Shown here piece after piece: positions 42,386 through 51,688 of a stretch of 64,000 nt of DNA; positions within the stretch are counted from its first letter, which is position 1; each line of letters opens with the position of its first letter. Both the position numbers and the translations under genes were made by a program. Origin of the DNA: Ferrovibrio sp046297895. GTDB lineage: Bacteria > Pseudomonadota > Alphaproteobacteria > Ferrovibrionales > Ferrovibrionaceae. Location of the stretch: contig NZ_JBKBHC010000007.1 of NCBI RefSeq assembly GCF_046297895.1, positions 62,001 through 126,000 of the forward strand. Reading direction: 5' to 3'. The notes under the pieces were generated by a model. The model was not told the origin of the DNA and ran no database searches. It saw only the letters and a program-made list of their open reading frames with translations.

Positions 42386-43456
42386 ATGGCCCGTCTCCCC
42401 CCCGCTCAGGCTGTTCAGCCAACCAAACCCCTGTTACGCACCCTCGCCGGCTTACCCAGCGAACGGCCGCCCTTGTGGCTCATGCGCCAAGCCGGACGAT
42501 ACCTGCCGGAATACCGTGCCACCCGCTTGCAGGCCGGCAGCTTCCTCGATCTCTGCTATACGCCCGCCTTGGCCGCGGAAGTGACGCTGCAGCCGATCCG
42601 CCGGTTCGGTTTCGATGCCGCCATCCTGTTTGCCGACATCCTACTGGTGCCCCAGGCCCTGGGTCAGGGCCTGACCTTCAAGGAAAACGAGGGGCCTGTG
42701 CTGGACGCGATCCGCACCGCCGCCGAATTGACCCGGCTCGACCCAAAAGGCATCCACAAACGGCTGGAGCCGGTCTACGAGGCGGTCAGCCGCATCCGGG
42801 AGGCACTGCCTGCGGATTGCACCCTGATCGGCTTTGCCGGCGCGCCATGGACGGTGGCGACCTATATGCTGGAGGGGCGTGGATCGAGCGATCATGCCGC
42901 CGCCAAGACCTGGGCCTTCGGCAATCCGTTTGGCCTGGATGCGCTGATGACCATTCTGGTCGAAGCCACCGTGGATTATCTCGACCGCCAGATCCAGGCC
43001 GGCGCCGAGGTGGTGCAACTGTTCGACACCTGGGCCGGCGTGCTGCCGGAAGCGGAGTTCCGCCGCTATTGCATCGAGCCGGTGCGGCGGATCATCGCCG
43101 CGTTGAAGCAGAAGCATCCCACCGTGCCGGTGATCGCCTTTCCGCGCGGCGCCGGTGCGCAGTATGACGGTTATGCGCTGGCCACGGGCGCCGATGCCGT
43201 TGGTATGGATTTCACCGTGCCGCTGGGCTGGGCCCGCGATCATCTGTGGAATAAAATGCCGGTGCAGGGCAATCTCGATCCGCGCCTGCTGGTGGTCGGC
43301 GGTCAGGCCATGGCGGAAGGCGTGCAGCGCCTGCTGCGCACATTTGCGGGCCGCAACCATATCTTCAATCTGGGCCATGGCATCGTGCCGGAAACGCCGG
43401 TGCGCCATGTCGAGGACCTGGTGCGCCTGGTGAAGGGCACCGAAACGGCGGTGTAA
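42386..43456 (+). CDS. hemE: uroporphyrinogen decarboxylase
   Basis: A 356-residue enzyme converting uroporphyrinogen III to coproporphyrinogen III in heme synthesis. The N-terminal signature RPPLWLMRQAGRYLPEYR and the inner signature IGFAGAPWTVATYMLEGRGS are plain; DTWAG and GNLDPRLLVVGG follow. First gene to the right of the proposed origin, and the first of a loose heme cluster with hemH and hemJ. Confidence 0.97.
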   Translation: MARLPPAQAVQPTKPLLRTLAGLPSERPPLWLMRQAGRYLPEYRATRLQAGSFLDLCYTPALAAEVTLQPIRRFGFDAAILFADILLVPQALGQGLTFKENEGPVLDAIRTAAELTRLDPKGIHKRLEPVYEAVSRIREALPADCTLIGFAGAPWTVATYMLEGRGSSDHAAAKTWAFGNPFGLDALMTILVEATVDYLDRQIQAGAEVVQLFDTWAGVLPEAEFRRYCIEPVRRIIAALKQKHPTVPVIAFPRGAGAQYDGYALATGADAVGMDFTVPLGWARDHLWNKMPVQGNLDPRLLVVGGQAMAEGVQRLLRTFAGRNHIFNLGHGIVPETPVRHVEDLVRLVKGTETAV

Positions 43457-43459
43457 AAG

Positions 43460-43963
43460 CTACATGCGCGCCAGATCCTCGATGGCTGCCACCACCATGC
43501 CGGTACCGACGGCAATCATGAGAATATCCGCCGCCACGCGTACATGACGATATCCCGCTGGCGGCGGGCTGAGACGGATCGTCAATTCACGCGGCAGATC
43601 GTAGAAGATCACATCACGGGGCAGCGGCCGGCCGAGCGCCCACTTCTTGGCCTGGCCCGGCGGCATGCAGCCGTTGTTCTTCTTCGCCAGACCCGGCGGA
43701 CAGCGGCCACTGGCAGCCAGACCGCCGAAATATTCATGCACGACCATGCGATCTTGGTCATTGAAAGAAATGTTGATCGATATGCCGCCGTCCTGCGGGC
43801 CGCCTTTCTTGTGGCCTTGGTGAGAAGCTGTTCCTCGCTGATGCCCCTTGTTTGGGTGTCCGCCCGGAGGATCGGCAAAGGCGGGCAGGCTTGGGATGAC
43901 GCCACCCAGGGCGATGGCAACGCCAAGGCCAAGCGCAACAAGACGGGAATGATGGCGGGACAT
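43460..43963 (-). CDS. RcnB/CigR-like periplasmic protein
   Basis: A 167-residue exported protein. The signal peptide (LVALGLGVAIALGGVIPSLPAFA) is followed by a Gly/His/Lys-rich segment (HPNKGHQRGTASHQGHKKGG) that could bind metal, and then the RcnB-type core with GLAKKNNGCMPPGQAKKWA and LPRDVIFYDLPRELTIRL, ending in a hydrophobic stretch (ADILMIAVGTGMVVAAIEDL). GGAGG lies about 6 bases before the ATG at 43963. RcnB family proteins influence Ni/Co balance or sit in the envelope; the role here is unknown. It converges on hemE and is divergent from hemH. Confidence 0.8.
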   Translation of the reverse strand: MSRHHSRLVALGLGVAIALGGVIPSLPAFADPPGGHPNKGHQRGTASHQGHKKGGPQDGGISINISFNDQDRMVVHEYFGGLAASGRCPPGLAKKNNGCMPPGQAKKWALGRPLPRDVIFYDLPRELTIRLSPPPAGYRHVRVAADILMIAVGTGMVVAAIEDLARM

Positions 43964-44132
43964 GGATTCCTCCGGTGCAGGGCTGCAATCAGACACCTCA
44001 ACCGCTTTTCATCCTGAGCCAGATTACGGCGCTTTTATGTCGGAATTTTCCCCGTTCTCTGTTGTTTTTCTCAAGCCCTGCGGCGTTTTTGGCTGTTGTC
44101 TCGGCTAGTTTCAGTCTACATCCTCGGTCATC

Positions 44133-45176
44133 ATGCCCCAGAAAACCGCCGTCATTCTGTTCAATCTTGGTGGGCCGGACAGTCAGCAGGCCGTTCAGCC
44201 CTTTCTGTTCAACCTGTTCAACGATCCAGCCATCATCCGGCTGCCCAATCCGTTCCGCTGGCTGCTGGCGAAACTGATCTCGTCGCGCCGAGCGCCGAAG
44301 GCGGCCGGGATATATGAACGGATGGGGGGGCGCTCGCCGATCCTGCCGCAGACGCAGGCGCAGGCGGCGGCATTGAAAACGGCCCTGGGCAGCGACGACT
44401 ATGCCGTGTTCATCGCCATGCGTTACTGGCATCCCTTCGCCCGCGAAGCCGCGAAAGCGGCAAAGGACTGGGGCGCCGAGCGTGTGATTCTGCTGCCGCT
44501 CTATCCGCAGTTTTCCACCACCACCACGGGATCCTCGCTGAAGGACTGGGATCATGCGGCAAGGCAGGTTGGCCTGGACGTGCCGACGGCGGCCATCGGC
44601 TGCTATCCGGAGGAACCGGGCTTCGTCGCCGCGCAAACGCAACTGCTGCAGGACGTGCTGCAGAAAGCCGAGGCGATTGGCAAGCCGCGCATCCTGTTTT
44701 CCGCCCATGGCCTGCCCAAGAAGGTGGTGACCGACGGCGATCCCTATCAAATGCAGGTGGAGAGGAGCGTGGCGGCGATCCAGCGCCAGCTCAAGCGTCC
44801 CGACCTGGAAATGCAGATCTGCTATCAGAGCCGCGTCGGACCGCTGGAATGGATCGGACCTCCCACCGATGCGGAGATCGAGCGCGCGTCAAAAGACGGC
44901 CGCGTGGTGGTGGTGGTGCCGGTGGCGTTCGTGTCGGAGCATTCCGAGACCCTGGTGGAACTCGACATCGAATACGCCGAACTGGCGCAGCATAACGGCG
45001 CCGCCGGTTATCTGCGGGTAGGCACCGTGGGCGTGCAACCAGACTTCATCACCGGCTTGGCGCGACTGGTGCGCGGCGCCATGGGACGGCAGGACGTGTT
45101 CGACAATGCCCCGCGCTGCGGCAGCGGCGAGCGTCCCTGCGGCAATGCCTGGCGGCGCTGCGTCTGCAAGGGCTGA
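44133..45176 (+). CDS. hemH: ferrochelatase
   Basis: A 347-residue enzyme inserting Fe2+ into protoporphyrin IX. The N terminus VILFNLGGPDSQQAVQPFLF, the middle SAHGLPKKVV with the catalytic His, and VSEHSETLVELDIEY with the conserved Glu are family hallmarks. The C terminus ends in a cysteine cluster (Cys329, 336, 343, 345), which suggests a 2Fe-2S cluster as found in the Caulobacter and animal enzymes. It fits the heme cluster with hemE and hemJ. Confidence 0.96.
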   Translation: MPQKTAVILFNLGGPDSQQAVQPFLFNLFNDPAIIRLPNPFRWLLAKLISSRRAPKAAGIYERMGGRSPILPQTQAQAAALKTALGSDDYAVFIAMRYWHPFAREAAKAAKDWGAERVILLPLYPQFSTTTTGSSLKDWDHAARQVGLDVPTAAIGCYPEEPGFVAAQTQLLQDVLQKAEAIGKPRILFSAHGLPKKVVTDGDPYQMQVERSVAAIQRQLKRPDLEMQICYQSRVGPLEWIGPPTDAEIERASKDGRVVVVVPVAFVSEHSETLVELDIEYAELAQHNGAAGYLRVGTVGVQPDFITGLARLVRGAMGRQDVFDNAPRCGSGERPCGNAWRRCVCKG

Positions 45177-45181
45177 GTCAT

Positions 45182-45403
45182 TCAGCCGCGCCAGAACGGC
45201 TTATCCGCTTCCCGCCGCACATCAACGTCGCTCAGACCCAGATCGCGCCAGGCCAGGCGACCCATGGCGGCAAGCTGACGCCGCTCGCGCGCCCGGCGCC
45301 GCCAGCACCGCAGCAGCGCGATCAGGTCATTGAACCAGGCCGCCGATGCAGCGGACCGGGTTTCACGGGAAAGCGGGACGGAGAGCAAATCGCTGCAGGT
45401 CAT
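45182..45403 (-). CDS. DUF1127 small protein
   Basis: A 73-residue Arg-rich protein. Its C-terminal pattern (RRRARERRQLAAMGRLAWRD, LGLSDVDVRREA) is the DUF1127 motif common in short alphaproteobacterial proteins, several of which act in RNA-linked phosphate or carbon control. The ATG at 45403 lies 1 base from the stop of the upstream thioesterase gene, so the two are coupled. Convergent with hemH. Confidence 0.82.
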   Translation of the reverse strand: MTCSDLLSVPLSRETRSAASAAWFNDLIALLRCWRRRARERRQLAAMGRLAWRDLGLSDVDVRREADKPFWRG

Positions 45404-45404
45404 G

Positions 45405-45845
45405 TCAGGCCTCCACAGGGAGCATGGTTTTTTCGAAATTCCGCATGGCGGCGATGAAGGCCGACGGGACTGGGATCGGCCGGCGGCTGGCCAGCCCAAC
45501 GGCCACATAGGTTATGCGGCCCAGCACCAGCAGTTCGTTGCCGCGCCAGACCGGGAAGGCATACTGGAAGCTGGTGCGGCCGATATGCGGCACCGCGACA
45601 CCGATCTCGAGATCGTCGTCCAGCCGGGCCGATCCGCGGAACTCGGCTTCGGCTTTCACGGCCAGGATATCGGCGCCGTCATTGGCCAGGCCCGACCGCA
45701 GGCTGTAGCCGATGGCGCGCAGGTATTCGTTGGCGGCGCTGTCGAAAAACACGAAGTAATTCGGATTGAACACGATGTCCTGCGGATCCAGGTCGGCCCA
45801 GCGCACCCGGTAGGAATACAGGAAGGGGACGTCTTCACGATGCAT
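45405..45845 (-). CDS. acyl-CoA thioesterase, 4HBT/YbgC family
   Basis: A 146-residue hot-dog fold thioesterase. The catalytic region reads VRWADLDPQDIVFNPNYFVF, with the Asp at the family position, followed by FFDSAANEYLRAIGY. AAGGAG precedes the ATG by 8 bases. The start lies 15 bases from a large inverted repeat that is probably the MarR operator; this gene and the DUF1127 gene form a small operon divergent from marR. Confidence 0.9.
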   Translation of the reverse strand: MHREDVPFLYSYRVRWADLDPQDIVFNPNYFVFFDSAANEYLRAIGYSLRSGLANDGADILAVKAEAEFRGSARLDDDLEIGVAVPHIGRTSFQYAFPVWRGNELLVLGRITYVAVGLASRRPIPVPSAFIAAMRNFEKTMLPVEA

Positions 45846-45860
45846 GGCGGCGCTCCTTGA

Positions 45861-45900
45861 AATATGTATGACTCACTCATATATATTACTCATACATATT
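45861..45900. promoter_or_regulatory. inverted repeat in the thioesterase-MarR divergent promoter
   Basis: Perfect 11-base arms, AATATGTATGA (45861-45871) and TCATACATATT (45890-45900), flank an 18-base AT-rich spacer that also carries two ACTCAT direct repeats. It lies between the divergent thioesterase and MarR genes, 15 bases from the former. Long AT-rich inverted repeats in this position are typical MarR operators; the match to this regulator is inference. Confidence 0.75.
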
Positions 45901-45979
45901 TTCGTCAACCGGCATTTCTGCGTTGACCGCCGCCGGGCGGCAGCCTTAAATCCGGCCAGGAGATTGCGGGGAGACAGGC

Positions 45980-46522
45980 ATGGCCTTGCGCGAAGACACC
46001 ACCGTGAACCTGCTGGGCGCCCTCGGTGTTGCCGTGACCGACCGGATCCGCGAGAGCGTCGATGCGGCCGGTGAACATGGCGGGCAGGCCGGCGCGGCGC
46101 TGACCACCATCGGTATCCTGCCCGGCCTGTCGATCGGAAAGCTGGCCGAGGTGCTGGGTCTGACGCATCCCGGCACGGTGCGCCTGGTCGAGCGGCTGGT
46201 GGCGGACGAGCTGGTGGAAAAGACCCCTTCGGCCGAGGACGGGCGCACCATGGCGCTGAAACTCACGTCGCTGGGCCGACAGCGCCGCCGCGACATCCTG
46301 ACCCAGCGCCAGCGCCGGCTGCAGGCATTGCTCGAAGGCCTGAGTGCAACCGAACGGAAGCAGTTCGACGGATTGCTGCGCAAGATCCTTGGCCATATGC
46401 CGGTGTCGCGGCGCGAGGCCCATGCCGTCTGCCGCTACTGCGATGCCGGTCCATGCTTTCGCAGCGGGTGCCCGGTGGACGAGTCCTGTCCCGAGCCGCA
46501 GACGGCCGACTTGCGGGCCTGA
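45980..46522 (+). CDS. MarR family transcriptional regulator
   Basis: A 180-residue regulator with the MarR winged helix (LSIGKLAEVLGLTHPGTVRL then VERLVADELVEKTPSAEDGR, the D-x-R wing). The C terminus is a cysteine-rich tail (VCRYCDAGPCFRSGCPVDES), five cysteines in a short stretch, not usual for MarR, and able to bind metal or sense redox state. GGGGAGACAGGC precedes the ATG. Divergent from the thioesterase operon; it precedes hemJ by 23 bases on the same strand. Confidence 0.9.
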   Translation: MALREDTTVNLLGALGVAVTDRIRESVDAAGEHGGQAGAALTTIGILPGLSIGKLAEVLGLTHPGTVRLVERLVADELVEKTPSAEDGRTMALKLTSLGRQRRRDILTQRQRRLQALLEGLSATERKQFDGLLRKILGHMPVSRREAHAVCRYCDAGPCFRSGCPVDESCPEPQTADLRA

Positions 46523-46545
46523 GCCGCCGGCGTTAAGCAGGGGTC

Positions 46546-46971
46546 ATGCTCTACGACTGGCTGAAAGCCCTGCATGTCATAGCCATCATCGCCTGGATGG
46601 CCGGCATGCTCTATCTGCCGCGGCTCTATGTCTATCACTGCGGGGCGGCGCCCGGTTCGAAGGAATCCGAGACCTTCAAGGTGATGGAGCGTCGCCTGTT
46701 GAAAGCCATCATCAATCCGGCCATGGGCGCCGCCTGGATATTCGGCATCGCCATCGCCTGGCTGGGCCATCACTGGGACCAGCCCTGGTTCTGGGCCAAG
46801 GTCATGCTGGTGCTCGGGATGCAGGGCGCCCAGGGCGCCTTGACCCGCTGGCAGCGCGATTTCGCCGAGGACCGCAACCGCCACAGCCAGCGCTTTTACC
46901 GCGTCATCAACGAGGTGCCGACCCTGCTGATGATCGGCATTGTCATTCTGGTGATCGTCAAACCCTTTTGA
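46546..46971 (+). CDS. hemJ: protoporphyrinogen oxidase HemJ
   Basis: A 141-residue integral membrane protein with four helices. The first carries the conserved His of the family (LKALHVIAIIAWMAGMLYLP), with RLYVYH next and RRLLKAIINPAMGAAWIFG, then FYRVINEVPTLLMIGIVILV. HemJ oxidises protoporphyrinogen IX to protoporphyrin IX, the step before HemH. AGGGG precedes the ATG. Together with hemE and hemH it covers late heme synthesis near the origin. Confidence 0.93.
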   Translation: MLYDWLKALHVIAIIAWMAGMLYLPRLYVYHCGAAPGSKESETFKVMERRLLKAIINPAMGAAWIFGIAIAWLGHHWDQPWFWAKVMLVLGMQGAQGALTRWQRDFAEDRNRHSQRFYRVINEVPTLLMIGIVILVIVKPF

Positions 46972-47241
46972 AGGCTGGATTTCTCTCAGGACATCGGCTG
47001 TTGCAGCGGCGACATGTTCCTGATATGTGCCGTATTTAACAAGCCATTGCGGGCTTCACCGATTACCGGCCAGATAAAGGATGGGTGCAATTTCTCACAG
47101 GCACCCGGCTGCGACTGCCGCTAAGGTGCCGCCGCATAAAGTTTTCGTGGCATTGATCACAGACCGGGCCGCAGCTTTAGCTTGTCGACACCATCTGCGC
47201 TGTTTACTTCTTCGCGCATGCAAAAAAACCGGGGGTTCCCG

Positions 47242-48453
47242 ATGTCCGTGCGTTCCTTGCGTCTCAGCGGCCTGACTGGCCTGTCGGTCGCCGCTGTCCT
47301 CTTTGCTATTGCTGTCGCCCCTGCGGCCATCGCCCAGGGTGGCCCGGGCGGTCCGCCGCCGGTGACGGTGGCCAAGCCGGTGGTCAAGCCCATCGTGGAG
47401 ATGGATGAATATACCGGCCGCTTCGATGCCATCGGCGCGGTGGAAGTCCGTGCCCGGGTCAGCGGCTATCTGGAGACCGTGCATTTCCAGGACGGTGCCA
47501 CGGTGAACCAGGGCGACCTCTTGTTCACCATTGACCGCCGCACCTATCAGGCCGCCTTCAACCAGGCGCAGGCCACGCTGAACACGCGCCAGACCGAATT
47601 TGACCTGGCCAAGGTGGAATTCGAGCGCTATCAGCGCCTGACCCAGACCGGCGCCGCCGCCGCCGCCACGCTGGACCAGCGCCGCCAGACCTTCCTGGCC
47701 GCGCAGGCCAATATCGCCGGTGCGCGCGCCGCCCTGGAAACCGCGCGGCTGAATTTGAGCTTCACCGAGATCCGCGCGCCGATCGCCGGCCGCATCTCGC
47801 GCAAGCTGGTCACCGAAGGCAACCTGGTGCGCGAGAACGAGACGCTGCTGACCACCATCGTGCAGCTCGACCCGGTGCATTTCTATTTCGACATCGACGA
47901 GCGTTCCTACCTGGCCTATCAGCGCATCGCGCGCCAGAATGGCGGCAACGGGAATGGCAAGGGCCTGCCGGTGGCCGTGCAGCTTTCTGACGAGAAGGTC
48001 TTCAGCCACAAGGGCGTGCTCGATTTCACCGACAACCGCCTGGATGCCGCCACCGGCACCATGCGCCTGCGCGCGGTGTTCGAGAACAAGGACCTGTTCC
48101 TCACCCCGGGCCTGTTCGGCCGCATTGCCGTGCCGGGCAGCCCGGAATACCAGGGCATCCTGCTGCCTGACGAGGCGATCCTCACCGATCTGGACCGTCG
48201 CTATGTCTATGTCGTCGGCGCCGACGGTGCCGTGCAGCAGCGCCCGGTCCGCCTGGGGTCGCGCACCGACAGCTACCGCATCATCCGCGACGGGCTGAAG
48301 GGCGACGAGACCGTGGTGATCAACGGCCTGCAGCGCGTGCGCATGGGCGGTGGCCGCGTGACGCCGCAGCCGGTGACCCTGCCGCCGGTCTGGCAGGGTC
48401 TGCTGGCGCTGCCGCAGCCGGGCGCCCCCGCACAGCAGGGCGCGCCGAAGTAA
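47242..48453 (+). CDS. RND efflux periplasmic adaptor subunit
   Basis: A 403-residue membrane fusion protein of the AcrA/MexA class. A signal peptide (LTGLSVAAVLFAIAVAPAAIA) leads into a short Gly/Pro-rich linker, then the lipoyl, alpha-hairpin (QAQATLNTRQTEFDLAKVEF) and beta-barrel domains (DPVHFYFDIDERSYL, RAVFENKDLFLTPGLFGRIA). No lipobox cysteine is seen. The ATG at 47242 puts the signal at the N terminus. It forms a pair with the RND pump 31 bases downstream. Confidence 0.92.
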   Translation: MSVRSLRLSGLTGLSVAAVLFAIAVAPAAIAQGGPGGPPPVTVAKPVVKPIVEMDEYTGRFDAIGAVEVRARVSGYLETVHFQDGATVNQGDLLFTIDRRTYQAAFNQAQATLNTRQTEFDLAKVEFERYQRLTQTGAAAAATLDQRRQTFLAAQANIAGARAALETARLNLSFTEIRAPIAGRISRKLVTEGNLVRENETLLTTIVQLDPVHFYFDIDERSYLAYQRIARQNGGNGNGKGLPVAVQLSDEKVFSHKGVLDFTDNRLDAATGTMRLRAVFENKDLFLTPGLFGRIAVPGSPEYQGILLPDEAILTDLDRRYVYVVGADGAVQQRPVRLGSRTDSYRIIRDGLKGDETVVINGLQRVRMGGGRVTPQPVTLPPVWQGLLALPQPGAPAQQGAPK

Positions 48454-48484
48454 CCCCGTTCAAGTTTTACGCCGAGAGGCAGCC

Positions 48485-51400
48485 ATGAAGTTCGGACATT
48501 TCTTTGTCGACCGGCCGATATTTGCCGCCGTCATATCCATCGTGACGGTGATTATCGGCGCGATCGCCTACACGCAGTTGCCGATCAGCGAATATCCGGA
48601 AATCGCCCCGCCGCAGATCAACGTCACGGCCAGCTATCCCGGCGCCGATGCCGAGACGGTGGCGCGCACGGTGGCCACGCCGATCGAGCAGGAAATCAAC
48701 GGCGTGGAGAACATGCTCTACATGTCGTCGTATTCCACGGCGGCCGGCGTGATGCAGCTTACCGTCACCTTCCGCCCAGGCACCAACCTGGACGACGCCC
48801 AGGTGCAGGTGCAGAACCGCGTCACCATCGCCGAACCGCGCCTGCCCGAGGAGGTACGCCGCCTGGGCATCACCACACGCAAGCAGGCCGGCGACTTCCT
48901 CATGGTCGTGCACCTGCTGTCGCCCGACAAACGCTACGACGAGCTTTACATCGCCAATTACATGAACCTGCGCATCCGCGAGCAGCTGCTGCGGCTGGAC
49001 GGCGTGGGCAACGTGACCGTGTTCGGCGGCAGCGAATACGCCATCCGCATCTGGCTCGACCCCAACCGACTGGCCGCCTATGGCCTGTCGGGCGCCGATG
49101 TCGTGGCCGCGCTGCAGGCGCAGAACGTGCAGGTATCCGGCGGCGCGCTGGGCCAGCAGCCGGCACCCGACAGCAACCCACTGCAGGTGATGGTGGCGAC
49201 GCAGGGCCGCTTCGACGACGTGCGGCAGTTCCGCAACGTGATCGTCAAGACCGGCACCGACGGCCGCATCGTGCAGCTTGAAGATGTCGCCCGCGTCGAG
49301 ATGGGCGGCAAGGACTATACCAGCCGCAGCTATCTGGACGGCCAGACCGCCGTGGCGATGGGCGTGTTCCAGCGCCCGGGCACCAACGCGCTCGCCACCT
49401 CGGAAGAGGTGATCGCGAAAATGGAGGAACTGAAGAAGGATTTTCCGCCCGGCCTGGAATACACCATCATCTACAACCCCACCGAGTTCGTCGCCCAGTC
49501 GGTGGACGAAGTCTACAAGACGCTGATCGAGGCCATCATCCTGGTCGCGCTGGTGGTGCTGATCTTCCTGCAGAACTGGCGCGCGGCGATCATTCCGATC
49601 CTGGCCATCCCGGTCTCGCTGATCGGCACCTTCGCCGTGATGGCGGCCTTCGGCTTCACGCTGAACGTGCTCAGCCTGTTCGGCCTGGTGCTGGCCATCG
49701 GCATCGTGGTCGACGACGCCATCGTGGTGGTGGAGAATATCGAGCGCAACATCGCCCTGGGCATGAGCCCGCGCGACGCGGCGCATGAAACCATGGACGA
49801 GGTCGGCACGGCTGTGGTGGCCATCGCCGTGGTGCTGTCGGCGGTGTTCATTCCCACCGCCTTCATTCCCGGCATCTCGGGCCAGTTCTACAAGCAGTTC
49901 GCCCTGACCATCGCGGCGGCCACCATCATCTCGGCCTTCAACTCGCTGACCCTGTCGCCGGCCCTGGGCGCCATCCTGCTCAGGCGGCACGAGAAGGGCG
50001 AACACCATCGCCCGGCCTTTGCGCCGCTGCGCTGGCTGCAGGCTGCCGGAGACAAGTTCAACACCGGCTTCGACCGCATGGGCAACAGCTACAGCCGCTC
50101 GGTCGGCGGCATCGTGAAGCGGCGCGTGATGATGCTGGGCATCTATGGCCTGCTGGTCGCGGCCACCGGCTTCATGTTCTACAAGGTGCCGCAGGGCTTC
50201 ATCCCGCCGCTGGACCGCGGCTATGCCATCGTGGTGATCCAGATGCCCGACGGCGCGTCTTTGAGCCGCACCGACGAGGTGACGCAGAAGGCGACCAAGC
50301 TGATCGAAACCACGCCGGGCATTTCCCATATCGTGGCGATCCCCGGTTTCAATGGTGCCACCTTCACCAACTCCAACAGCGCCTCGGTGATGTTCACCAC
50401 GTTCGAGCCGTTCGAGGAACGTCTGGCCAGGGGCCTGACGTCGGATGCCATCGTCGGCCAGCTGATCGGGCGGTTGCAGGCGGTGGAAGAGGCTTTCGTC
50501 ATCGCCATCCCGCCGCCGGCGGTGCCCGGCATCGGTTCGGGCGGCGGCTTCAAGATGCAGCTTCAGAACCGCACCGGCGACGACGTGCGGCCGCTGCTGG
50601 CCGCAGCCTACCAGATGATGGGGCGCGCCATGCAGACTCCGGGCGTTACCGGCGTGTTCACCACCTTCTCGGCTTCCTCGCCGCAGGTCTTCCTCGAGAT
50701 CGACCGCGTGAAGGCGCAGATGCTGAACGTACCGCTGGGCAATGTGTTCGAGACGCTGCAGGTCAATCTGGGTTCTGCCTATGTGAACGACTTCAACGCC
50801 TTCGGCCGCGTCTTCCAGGTGCGCGCCCAGGCCGATGCCGGCTTCCGCCTGAACAAGGAGGACATCCAGCGTCTGAAAGTGCGCTCGGCCAGCGGCGAGC
50901 TGGTTCCCCTGGGCACCCTGGTGGAGCTGCGTGAAACCGCTGGCCCCGACCTGATCCAGCGATACAACATGTATGTGTCGGTGCCGCTGCAGGGCAACAC
51001 CGCGCCCGGCTTCTCCACCGGCCAGTCGCTCACCGCCATGGAACAACTCGCCGGGCAGGTGCTGCAGCCGGGCCAGGGGTTCGAGTGGACTGAAATCGCC
51101 CTGCAGGAACGCATGACCGGAAACACGGCGATTTTCGTCTTCGTGCTGGCCATCGTGTTCGTCTTCCTGGCGCTGGCCGCCCAGTATGAAAGCTGGGTGC
51201 TGCCGCTGGCGATCATGCTGATCGTGCCGATGAGCATGCTGTTCGGTCTGCTCGGCGTCTGGATTGCCGGCATCGACAACAACGTGCTGGTGCAGATCGG
51301 CTTCGTCGTGCTGATCGGCCTGGCGGCCAAGAACGCGATCCTGATCGTGGAATTCGCCCGCCAGATCGAGCATGAGGGCAAGAGCGCGGTGGAAGCCGTG

Positions 51401-51661
51401 ATCGAGGCCTGCCGCCTGCGCCTGCGCCCGATCCTGATGACGGCCTTCGCCTTCATCCTCGGCGTTCTGCCGCTGGTGGTTTCCACCGGCGCCGGTGCCG
51501 AGATGCGGCGTTCGCTGGGTACGGCGGTATTCTCCGGCATGATCGGGGTGACGCTGGTGGGTCTGTTCCTGACGCCGATCTTCTATGTGGTGCTGCGCGC
51601 CTTCGTGCGGCGCCGTGCGGCGTCGGCGGAGCCGCCGGCGCAACCGCAGCCCGGCGAATAA
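48485..51661 (+). CDS. RND multidrug efflux permease, AcrB/HAE1 type
   Basis: A 1058-residue pump with 12 membrane helices in the two-fold repeat. The proton-relay acidic pair is in GIVVDDAIVVVENIER and the partner lysine in LIGLAAKNAILIVEFARQIE. It starts KFGHFFVDRPIFAAVISIVT, as the family does. GAGAGG precedes the ATG. It exports hydrophobic drugs, solvents or bile-like compounds across both membranes with the upstream adaptor and an outer-membrane channel that is not encoded in the window. Confidence 0.95.
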   Translation: MKFGHFFVDRPIFAAVISIVTVIIGAIAYTQLPISEYPEIAPPQINVTASYPGADAETVARTVATPIEQEINGVENMLYMSSYSTAAGVMQLTVTFRPGTNLDDAQVQVQNRVTIAEPRLPEEVRRLGITTRKQAGDFLMVVHLLSPDKRYDELYIANYMNLRIREQLLRLDGVGNVTVFGGSEYAIRIWLDPNRLAAYGLSGADVVAALQAQNVQVSGGALGQQPAPDSNPLQVMVATQGRFDDVRQFRNVIVKTGTDGRIVQLEDVARVEMGGKDYTSRSYLDGQTAVAMGVFQRPGTNALATSEEVIAKMEELKKDFPPGLEYTIIYNPTEFVAQSVDEVYKTLIEAIILVALVVLIFLQNWRAAIIPILAIPVSLIGTFAVMAAFGFTLNVLSLFGLVLAIGIVVDDAIVVVENIERNIALGMSPRDAAHETMDEVGTAVVAIAVVLSAVFIPTAFIPGISGQFYKQFALTIAAATIISAFNSLTLSPALGAILLRRHEKGEHHRPAFAPLRWLQAAGDKFNTGFDRMGNSYSRSVGGIVKRRVMMLGIYGLLVAATGFMFYKVPQGFIPPLDRGYAIVVIQMPDGASLSRTDEVTQKATKLIETTPGISHIVAIPGFNGATFTNSNSASVMFTTFEPFEERLARGLTSDAIVGQLIGRLQAVEEAFVIAIPPPAVPGIGSGGGFKMQLQNRTGDDVRPLLAAAYQMMGRAMQTPGVTGVFTTFSASSPQVFLEIDRVKAQMLNVPLGNVFETLQVNLGSAYVNDFNAFGRVFQVRAQADAGFRLNKEDIQRLKVRSASGELVPLGTLVELRETAGPDLIQRYNMYVSVPLQGNTAPGFSTGQSLTAMEQLAGQVLQPGQGFEWTEIALQERMTGNTAIFVFVLAIVFVFLALAAQYESWVLPLAIMLIVPMSMLFGLLGVWIAGIDNNVLVQIGFVVLIGLAAKNAILIVEFARQIEHEGKSAVEAVIEACRLRLRPILMTAFAFILGVLPLVVSTGAGAEMRRSLGTAVFSGMIGVTLVGLFLTPIFYVVLRAFVRRRAASAEPPAQPQPGE

Positions 51662-51688
51662 GGCCGCAATCACCGACGGCAACGACAG

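Noticed and set aside
48467..51682. Open frame of over 1000 codons antisense to the RND permease
   Set aside because: It is the mirror of a highly GC-biased gene. It is rich in His, Gln, Arg and Asp, has no family features, and the sense strand encodes a complete AcrB-type pump.
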